From positions 248,001 through 312,000 of the forward strand of contig NZ_SSMQ01000001.1 in the NCBI RefSeq assembly GCF_005144585.1: 64,000 bases of DNA, in the 5' to 3' direction. The stretch is from Polyangium fumosum. GTDB lineage: Bacteria; Myxococcota_A; Polyangia; Polyangiales; Polyangiaceae. This document shows positions 58,017 to 64,000 of the stretch, piece after piece; positions within the stretch are counted from its first letter, which is position 1; the number at the start of each line of letters is the position of its first letter. The notes under the pieces are model-generated. The model was not told the origin of the DNA, did not search any database, and worked only from the letters and a program-made list of their open reading frames with translations. The translations under genes and the position numbers were made by a program.

Positions 58017-59933
58017 ATGGGACGAAACCTTGGGCCCCGCATCCGCCGCGTGGTCCTCTCCAAGGAGGGCCTCGCCCACGTCGAGCGGCGCGGCAGCGCA
58101 GACGGCAGCTTCGAACTGCCCTTCGGCCGCGCCGAGCTCGGCGAGGTGCTCCGGTCGCTCGTCGTCTGGGTCGAGCGCGGCGAGGGTCGAACGACCGCGC
58201 TCGCCTTCGACGCGCCCGAAGACCCGGACGCCGTGCTCGCCGAGAAGAAGCTGCGCTTCGAACCCGGAACGACGCTGCGCGGCATCGTGCACGCCGCGCG
58301 AGGTCGGCGCGTGCGGGTCGCGGGCAGCGACGGGCCGATCGAGGGCGAGGTGCTCGGCTTCGAGGAGTCGACGGGTGGGCAAGGCCCACGCAGGTGGCTG
58401 CTCCTGCGCACGGGCGCGGGGCAGATCGAGGTCGTCGACATGGCGTCCGTCCGGCAGCTCGAGCTCGCCGATCCCGCGCTGCAAGGCAGCCTCGACGTGC
58501 TCGTGAACCGCGGCCGTACGTCCGCGGGCGGAGACGGTCGCGCCGTGCGTGTGGTCCTCGCCGGCCGCGTGGAGGATGTGCGCGTGCTCTACGTCGTGCC
58601 CGCGGCGCCCTTCCAGCTCTCGTATCGGCTCGCGCTCGCGGGCGCGGAGGCGCGGCTCTTCGCGTTCGCGCTCGTGCAGAACCCGCTCGAAGAGGACCTC
58701 GAAGACGTGGAGCTCGTGCTCTCGTCCGCGCAGGCCGGCGCGGCGTCGAGCGACTCGTACGCGCGTGCAGATCGGCAACGCGACGACGAGACCGAGAACG
58801 CCACGAAGCTCGAGCGCACGCGCAGGGCGCACGGCCATCCGGCCACGATTCGCGCCGCCGCGCCGCTCGGCACGCTCGTCGCGCTCGCCGGGCGCGCGCC
58901 GGAGCGCATCGACGAAGCCGACACGATGGACACCGAGCAGGCCGCGGCCGAGCTCGCCGCCGCGGCCGCCGCCGAGCCGCGGGAGTGGGCCGCCGAGGGT
59001 CCCGTCTCCATCCCGCGCCGCGGCGCCGCGATGGTCCCCGTGCTCGCGACGAGCGTCCGCGTGCGCAAGGAGCGCATCTTCCGCGAGGGCGCAGGGCCGA
59101 GCCCCGACCTCGTGCTCTGCTTCGACAACGACACCGGCGTTCGCCTCGAAGAGGGCCGGTGCGCGGTCTACGACGAGGGCCGCTACGTCGGCGAGTCTGC
59201 GATCGGCGCTGCGACGCGCGGCGCGCCCGTGCGCGTCTCGTTCACGAAGGACCCCGGCGTTCGTTGCCACCGCACGAGCCGCAAGGACACGACCTTCGCG
59301 GGCCTCGCCTTCGAGGCGGGCGGCCTCATCGAGCAGCGGCGCGTCGAGGAGCGCCACGTGTACTGCGTGCGCAGCGATCATTCGACCGCCGTGGACGTCG
59401 TCGTCGAGGTCCCGCGCAAGGACGGCCGCACGCTCACCGGCGAGGGCATCACGCCCATCGTGGAGACGCCGCGCGCCACGCGCTTCCGCGTCGAGGTCCC
59501 GCCGCGCGGCGAGGCGAAGATCGAGGTGTGCGAGGCGTGGACCGAGACGACGCGCCTCGCCTACGAGTCGATCGAGCCTGGGCAGATCGAGACCTGGCGT
59601 GCGTCCGGGCGGGTCGACGCAGCGCAGCTCGACATCCTCTCCGAGCTTTCCCGCAATGTCGAGGAAGCGAGCCGGTTCGAGGCCGAGCGGGTGCGGCTCG
59701 ACCGCGATCTCGTCGACATCTTCACCCGGCACGGAAAGATCGCCGAGCAGCTCGCGGTGCTGCGTGACGCGGGCCCGGAGGGGGCGCTGCGGGCGCGGTA
59801 CGTCAGCGAGCTCGACGCCATGCAGCAACGCATCAATCCGATGGAAGCGGAGATGCGGCGGCTCCGGGACGAGGCCGACACGCGCCGCCGCGCCGCGGAG
59901 CGAGCGCTCGCGAGCCTCGCGCGAAGCACGTAA
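58017..59933 (+). CDS. DUF4139 domain protein
   Basis: 638 residues from ATG at 58017. No signal peptide. The N-terminal domain has VVLSKEGLAHVERRG and FGRAELGEVLRSLVVW, and the central and C-terminal parts carry ALVQNPLEEDLEDVELVLSS, a pattern of DUF4139/mucoidy-inhibitor-A-like proteins, ending with a coiled-coil helix (about 540-635, ELSRNVEEASRFEAERVRLD). Function of the family is unknown. It is followed 40 bp later by the CstA gene. Confidence 0.82.
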   Translation: MGRNLGPRIRRVVLSKEGLAHVERRGSADGSFELPFGRAELGEVLRSLVVWVERGEGRTTALAFDAPEDPDAVLAEKKLRFEPGTTLRGIVHAARGRRVRVAGSDGPIEGEVLGFEESTGGQGPRRWLLLRTGAGQIEVVDMASVRQLELADPALQGSLDVLVNRGRTSAGGDGRAVRVVLAGRVEDVRVLYVVPAAPFQLSYRLALAGAEARLFAFALVQNPLEEDLEDVELVLSSAQAGAASSDSYARADRQRDDETENATKLERTRRAHGHPATIRAAAPLGTLVALAGRAPERIDEADTMDTEQAAAELAAAAAAEPREWAAEGPVSIPRRGAAMVPVLATSVRVRKERIFREGAGPSPDLVLCFDNDTGVRLEEGRCAVYDEGRYVGESAIGAATRGAPVRVSFTKDPGVRCHRTSRKDTTFAGLAFEAGGLIEQRRVEERHVYCVRSDHSTAVDVVVEVPRKDGRTLTGEGITPIVETPRATRFRVEVPPRGEAKIEVCEAWTETTRLAYESIEPGQIETWRASGRVDAAQLDILSELSRNVEEASRFEAERVRLDRDLVDIFTRHGKIAEQLAVLRDAGPEGALRARYVSELDAMQQRINPMEAEMRRLRDEADTRRRAAERALASLARST

Positions 59934-59973
59934 CGCGGCATCGACCTCGGCGGCGTGGCCTTATACTCGCCGC

Positions 59974-61713
59974 GTGCTGCCCCTGCTCGCGCTTGGCGTC
60001 ATCGTCGTCCTCACCGTCGGCTACTTCTCCTACGGCCGCCTCATCGCGAGGAACTACGCGCTCAATGACGCCTCCGAGACGCCCGCGGTGCGGCGCGCGG
60101 ACGGCGAGGACTTCGTGCCGACGAAGCCCTTTTACCTGCTCGGACAGCACTTCAGCGCCATCGCCGCGGCCGGCCCCATCGCGGGGCCGATCCTCGCCGC
60201 GCAGATGTTCGGCTGGGTGCCGTGTGTGCTCTGGATCGGCTTCGGCGTGATCTTCATCGGCGCCGTGCACGACTTCTCCGCGCTCGTGGCGAGCGTGCGC
60301 CACGACGGCGAGAGCGTGGCCGAGATCGTTCGGCGGCAGCTCGGCCGCCGCGCGTGGCTGCTCATCCTCACGTTCATCTGGCTCGCGCTCATCTACGTGA
60401 TCGTCGCCTTCGCCGACATCACGGCGAGCACGTTCGTGGGCAAGACCGAGGAGTTCGAGGGCGGCACCTTCAGCTTCAACCCGGGCGGCGCCGTCGCGGC
60501 GGCGAGCCTCATGTACCTCGGCCTCTCCATCGTGATGGGCCTCGTCGACCGGCGATGGAAGCCCCCGCTCTGGCTCACCACGTTGATCTTCGTGCCCGCG
60601 ACGCTCGGCGTCGTCTGGCTCGGGACGAAGGTCTCCACCTCGTTCGTGCTCCCCTTCGAGAACCCGCAGCGCGCGTGGGGCCTCGGCATCCTCGTCTACT
60701 GCTTCATCGCCTCGCTCCTGCCCGTGTGGCTGCTCCTGCAGCCGCGGGGCTACCTCGGCGGATTCGTCCTCTACCTCGCGCTCGCGGCCGGCGTGATCGG
60801 CCTCTTCTTCGGCGGCCTGCGGTATCCCGGCGAGTTCGACATCCGCATGCCGGCGTTCAAGACCTTCGACGCCGGCGGCCCCTTCGGCGGGCTCTTCCCG
60901 TTCCTCTTCGTGACCATCGCGTGTGGCGCCTGCTCGGGCTTTCACGGCCTCGTCTGCTCGGGCACGACCTCGAAGCAGATCGCCAAGGAGTCACACACGC
61001 ATCCCGTGGGCTATGGCGCGATGCTGCTCGAAGCCTTCGTCGCCATCATCGCGCTGACCACGGTCATCACCCTCGCGCCGGAAGGAAAGCTCCCGGGCCC
61101 CGGCAAGATCTACGGCGACGGCGTCGGCCGCTTCATGACCGTGATCCTCGGCAAGGAGCACTTCCTCTTTGCGGCCACCTTCGGCGCGATGGCCTTCTCC
61201 ACCTTCGTCTTCGACACGCTCGACGTCTCCACGCGCCTCGGCCGGTACGTCCTCGAGGAGCTCTTCGGCTGGAGCAAGAAGCGCAAGGCCGGCGCGCTCG
61301 CCGCGGCGCTCACCTTGCTCCCGCCCGCGTACTTCGTCGCCACGGCGCGCCCGCCCGCGCCCGGCGTGCGCCCCGCCTACCTCGATTTCTGGACACTCTT
61401 CGGCACGAGCAACCAGCTCCTCGCCGCGCTCACGCTCCTCGCCGTCACCGTGTGGCTCCACCGCGAGAAGCGCCGCATCTGGTACACGGCCGTGCCCATG
61501 GTCTGCGTCATGACCGTGACCTTGTGGGCGCTCATCGCGCAGATCCGCCACGCCTTCGGAGCCATCCGCCAGGGTGGCTTTTCGTTGAATACGGCGACGA
61601 TGAACGGCGTCGTCGGCGTCCTGCTCGTCGGCCTCGCGATCGCGCTCCTCATCGAGTCGTCCCGGGCGCTCCTCGGCCGGACGCCCGCGCCGGCCGAGAC
61701 GCGGGCCGGCTGA
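59974..61713 (+). CDS. cstA: CstA-family peptide/pyruvate transporter
   Basis: 579 residues from GTG at 59974, with about 15 membrane helices. KPFYLLGQHFSAIAAAGPI and GPILAAQMFGWVPCVLWIGF are the CstA signature; FGAMAFSTFVFDTLDVSTRL and the central ACSGFHGLVCSGTTSKQI are also conserved. CstA relatives import peptides or pyruvate during carbon starvation. It is about 120 residues shorter than E. coli CstA (701) and lacks its C-terminal extension. Confidence 0.93.
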   Translation: MLPLLALGVIVVLTVGYFSYGRLIARNYALNDASETPAVRRADGEDFVPTKPFYLLGQHFSAIAAAGPIAGPILAAQMFGWVPCVLWIGFGVIFIGAVHDFSALVASVRHDGESVAEIVRRQLGRRAWLLILTFIWLALIYVIVAFADITASTFVGKTEEFEGGTFSFNPGGAVAAASLMYLGLSIVMGLVDRRWKPPLWLTTLIFVPATLGVVWLGTKVSTSFVLPFENPQRAWGLGILVYCFIASLLPVWLLLQPRGYLGGFVLYLALAAGVIGLFFGGLRYPGEFDIRMPAFKTFDAGGPFGGLFPFLFVTIACGACSGFHGLVCSGTTSKQIAKESHTHPVGYGAMLLEAFVAIIALTTVITLAPEGKLPGPGKIYGDGVGRFMTVILGKEHFLFAATFGAMAFSTFVFDTLDVSTRLGRYVLEELFGWSKKRKAGALAAALTLLPPAYFVATARPPAPGVRPAYLDFWTLFGTSNQLLAALTLLAVTVWLHREKRRIWYTAVPMVCVMTVTLWALIAQIRHAFGAIRQGGFSLNTATMNGVVGVLLVGLAIALLIESSRALLGRTPAPAETRAG

Positions 61714-61840
61714 GCCGCCGCGGCCCCGAATTCCCTTCAATCCTCGCTGTTTCGGGTCCATGTCGCTTTTCTGGAACCCGCCCCGGATCTTGCTGTCGTT
61801 AGGTACGTGGACGCGATGCTGAACGCCGGATGAGACGCGA

Positions 61841-61862
61841 GGACGCCCTGGAGAGGGCGTCC
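61841..61862. promoter_or_regulatory. stem-loop upstream of the AgmX-type gene
   Basis: Perfect 9-bp arms GGACGCCCT and AGGGCGTCC with a GGAG loop, about 85 bp before the ATG at 61946, in the 232-bp gap after cstA. Not followed by a T-run, so a leader structure or operator is as likely as a terminator. Confidence 0.4.
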
Positions 61863-61945
61863 GACGAGTCGCCCGCGTAGCAGAGCTTCACGGAAACACG
61901 AGAGCGATCCCCGCCGCGCGCGGAGGAAATCAGGAGAGGTTTGTC

Positions 61946-63571
61946 ATGGAGTATCGCAACGAGAAGAAGCAGGCACTCGACTCGAACAACCCGTTCGTCG
62001 CCAAGGCGCCCGTGGATCTTTTCGGCGCGACCCCGGCGCGCCCCTTCGATCCCCGCGCCCTCTTCGCCGACAAGGCGAGCGAGCCCGAGACGGTGGCCGC
62101 CGACGCGCCCGAGGGTTCGTACACGTACGCGCTCTTGAAGAGCGGCCCCGAGGTCCCCGCCGAGGAGTGCGAGCGCGCGGACGAGGCGGTCGAGATCATG
62201 ATCCTGTGGGGCGACTCGATCCTCCACGTCGCGCACCTCTCGCCGGTTCGTCCGTTCCACGTCGGCGAGGAGAGCGCGGACTTCGTGATCCCCGCCGGCA
62301 CGCTCGGCGCCTCGCGGCTCCCGGTGGTGCTCGTGGGCGCGGATGGCAAGGCGAGCGTCGTGGTTCCGGCGACGGCGAAGGCGACGATCGAGACCGAGGG
62401 CCGTCGCGCTCCGGTCGACGCGACGAACGCGATGCCGTGCGCGGCGCTCGCGGGCAGCGTCGAGGTCGCGCTCTCGCTCGGCGCGCGGGTGAAGGTGGAG
62501 ATCGGCGGGCTCGTGATCCAGGTCGCGAGCGTGAAGGCGGGCCGCAAGGTCAAGGGCGGCGCGGTGGCGATGCAGGGCAAGGGTCTCTCCTGGCACGGCG
62601 TCTCCCTCGCGGTGCACGCGGGGTTGCTCGCAGCGGCCGCGTTTTTCCTCCCGCCCCTCGGCGTGACGGACGAGGACGCGATCTCGGACGAGGACAAGTA
62701 CTTCATCCAGCACGCGCTCGACGTGAGCGCGGAGCGTGAGGAGGAGAAGAAGGAGACGCCCGAGCTCGCCGAGAACAACGAGAAGGCCCCCGGCGGCAGC
62801 TCCGGCGCGCGTGCGCAGGACAGCGAAGGCAAGATGGGCAGCACGACGAGCCACAAGACCGACGGCCGGTTCGCGCTCTCCGGGGACAAGAACAACACGG
62901 ACCCGCAGATCGCGCGTCAGGCGGCGGTCGACGAGGCGCGCAACTTCGGCATGATCGGGCTGCTCAACGTGATGAACGGCGGCGACCCGAACGCCGTCAC
63001 GGCGAAGTGGGGCGGCGACACCTCGTTCGGCAGCGACGATCGAAGCGCCCTCGGCAACATGTGGGGTTCGTCGATCGACGAGGCCGCGGGTTCGGGTGGT
63101 CTCGGCGTGTCGGGCCACGAGGAGGGTGGTGGTGGCAAGGGTGAAGGCATCGGGATCGATCGCATCGGGACCTACGGCGTGAACCTCGGCGGCCCCGGCG
63201 GCTTCAACCGCCAGCTCAAGCCGAAGGATCACAAGACGAGCGCGCCGATCATGCGTCCGCAGGGCGTCACGACGACCGGTCGTCTCCCGGCCGAGATCAT
63301 CCAGCGGACCGTGCGGCAGAACTTCGGCCGCTTCCGGTTCTGCTACGAGCAGGGCCTGCGGACGAACCCGAACCTCCAGGGCCGCGTGGCCGTGCGGTTC
63401 GTGATCGGTCGCGACGGCAGCGTCTCGCAGGTGTCGAACGGCGGGTCGGATCTGCCCGACCAGAACGCGGTCTCCTGCGTGGTCCGCTCGTTCTACGGGA
63501 TGAGCTTCCCGGCTCCGGAGGACGGCATCGTCACCGTGACGTACCCGATCATGTTCCAGCCCGGGAGCTGA
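61946..63571 (+). CDS. AgmX/PglI C-terminal domain protein (gliding-type)
   Basis: 541 residues from ATG at 61946 after AGGAGAGG. A cytoplasmic N-terminal beta domain (about 75-195, IMILWGDSILHVAHLSPVRP) is FHA-like; one membrane helix follows at about 222-240 (SLAVHAGLLAAAAFFLPPLG); a long acidic/Gly-rich periplasmic linker leads to the AgmX/PglI domain (last ~95 residues, RQNFGRFRFCYEQGLRTNPN and VAVRFVIGRDGSVSQVSNGG). In Myxococcus such proteins belong to gliding and multi-gene motility machinery. A strong terminator lies 34 bp downstream of its stop. Confidence 0.92.
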   Translation: MEYRNEKKQALDSNNPFVAKAPVDLFGATPARPFDPRALFADKASEPETVAADAPEGSYTYALLKSGPEVPAEECERADEAVEIMILWGDSILHVAHLSPVRPFHVGEESADFVIPAGTLGASRLPVVLVGADGKASVVVPATAKATIETEGRRAPVDATNAMPCAALAGSVEVALSLGARVKVEIGGLVIQVASVKAGRKVKGGAVAMQGKGLSWHGVSLAVHAGLLAAAAFFLPPLGVTDEDAISDEDKYFIQHALDVSAEREEEKKETPELAENNEKAPGGSSGARAQDSEGKMGSTTSHKTDGRFALSGDKNNTDPQIARQAAVDEARNFGMIGLLNVMNGGDPNAVTAKWGGDTSFGSDDRSALGNMWGSSIDEAAGSGGLGVSGHEEGGGGKGEGIGIDRIGTYGVNLGGPGGFNRQLKPKDHKTSAPIMRPQGVTTTGRLPAEIIQRTVRQNFGRFRFCYEQGLRTNPNLQGRVAVRFVIGRDGSVSQVSNGGSDLPDQNAVSCVVRSFYGMSFPAPEDGIVTVTYPIMFQPGS

Positions 63572-63604
63572 AGGCTGATCCCGCGAAACAACGCCCCTCT
63601 CTGA

Positions 63605-63655
63605 CCGCCGGGGCCACCTTCCACACCTGGAAGGTGGCCTCGGCGGTTTCCTTTT
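63605..63655 (+). terminator. rho-independent terminator of the AgmX-type gene
   Basis: An 18-bp stem (63605-63622 with 63629-63646) broken only by one G-U pair, loop ACACCT, followed by TTTCCTTTT. It lies 34 bp after the stop at 63571. Confidence 0.9.
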
Positions 63656-64000
63656 GTCGTCCTGCACCTGTGGGAGGTGGCCTCGGCGATCTCGTTCGTC
63701 GGCTGTGATGTGTGTGCGTCGGCGACGCCGACCTGCCTTGGGCACCTGGCACCTGTGGGAGGTGGCCGTGGCGATCTCCTTACGTCGACGGACACGTGTG
63801 TAGGCCGCGCATCCCGACCTCCTCGGGGGACAGGCACGTCCGTCACGTCGGCGCGGCAGGTCTCGTTCGCCGGCTGTGACGTGTGTGCGTCGTCGATCGA
63901 GGACGCGTACGGCGCCTGTGCGGCGCGTGAGCATCTCTTTCTGAGATGCCCGGCCTCATGTACTCTCGACGCGGGTCCTCGGCTGGAACGATCGGGAGGG
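63656..64000. repeat. 345-bp non-coding tract with interspersed short repeats
   Basis: No gene supported. GCACCTGTGGGAGGTGGCC occurs twice (about 63664 and 63750), each followed by a variant of TCGGCGATCTC. A CTCGTTCGYCGGCTGTGAYG unit occurs at about 63691 and 63862, followed by TGTGTGCGTCG. A hairpin GCATCTC/GAGATGC sits at 63931-63949. The last bases, CGATCGGGAGGG, look like a ribosome site for a gene beyond the right edge. Confidence 0.65.

Noticed and set aside
58549-59973. CstA gene extended by about 475 codons upstream
   Set aside because: The extension lies over the DUF4139 gene in another frame and is Arg/Ser-rich; the membrane domain begins at the GTG at 59974.
1-64000. tRNA or rRNA genes
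   Set aside because: Reading through the gaps showed no cloverleaf with TTCRANNCY-type arm or rRNA-like sequence; a tRNA search program would settle it.

Overview
The window is very GC-rich, densely packed DNA that looks chromosomal and comes from a myxobacterium, most likely Polyangiales (a Sorangium/Polyangium-type genome). The evidence is its gene content: a TIGR04563-like small protein, a DUF4388/receiver protein, an AgmX/PglI gliding-type protein, many short Cys-anchored lipoproteins, a Kelch lipoprotein, an FGE-type lipoprotein, a YXWGXW-type lipoprotein and LpxC (a Gram-negative outer membrane). I found no tRNA, rRNA, insertion sequence or CRISPR array. About 57 protein genes can be supported, and many neighbours are joined by ATGA, GTGA or TTGA start/stop overlaps.

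Layout. 1-7026: sulfate-type binding protein (cut by the left edge), Kelch lipoprotein, aminotransferase, a membrane-anchored subtilase and a carboxypeptidase-regulatory/PDZ protein. 7078-12620: DNA polymerase I with a degenerate proofreading site, S20 with a small basic partner, and an ECF sigma factor overlapping an anti-sigma-like membrane protein. 13034-21172: C-terminal processing peptidase, GlpA/GlpB without GlpC, a glycosyltransferase plus FAD oxidoreductase pair, and an N-acyl-D-amino-acid deacylase. 21205-30625: membrane protein, an aconitase-family enzyme fused in swivel-first order, a pseudo-receiver protein with nonapeptide repeats, a coupled trio (ribbon-helix-helix, hydrolase, kinase-like lipoprotein), a histidine kinase, a YbjN-type chaperone and an FGE lipoprotein. 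30699-38289: prepilin peptidase, prolyl oligopeptidase, then a tandemly duplicated segment carrying a broken and an intact copy of a lipoprotein gene, a divergent S41 peptidase, a fragment of an ATP-grasp ligase gene, a 13-unit 21-bp minisatellite and the intact ligase gene.

38338-49523: small lipoprotein, Holin-X and DUF3618-like membrane proteins, phosphomannomutase, PrmC, DUF4272, a barrel-like protein, a 784-residue protein with two radical SAM domains, a ZIP-like transporter, two coupled small membrane proteins, and a two-gene encapsulin iron-storage operon (encapsulated ferritin plus shell). 49601-64000: lipoprotein, TPR-like protein, gamma-glutamyltransferase, LpxC, diacylglycerol-kinase-like enzyme, PanE-like reductase, M49-like metallopeptidase, a cluster of five hairpins, a tiny lipoprotein, a DUF4139 protein, CstA and an AgmX/PglI protein followed by a strong terminator and a non-coding repeat tract.

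The most unusual items are the double radical SAM protein, the segmental duplication with minisatellite at 34135-37390, the swivel-first aconitase, the proofreading-deficient PolA, the encapsulin operon in which the cargo-tag arginine codons form the shell gene's ribosome binding site, and the hairpin cluster at 57642-57804. All family assignments come from reading the sequence and from memory; no searches were run.
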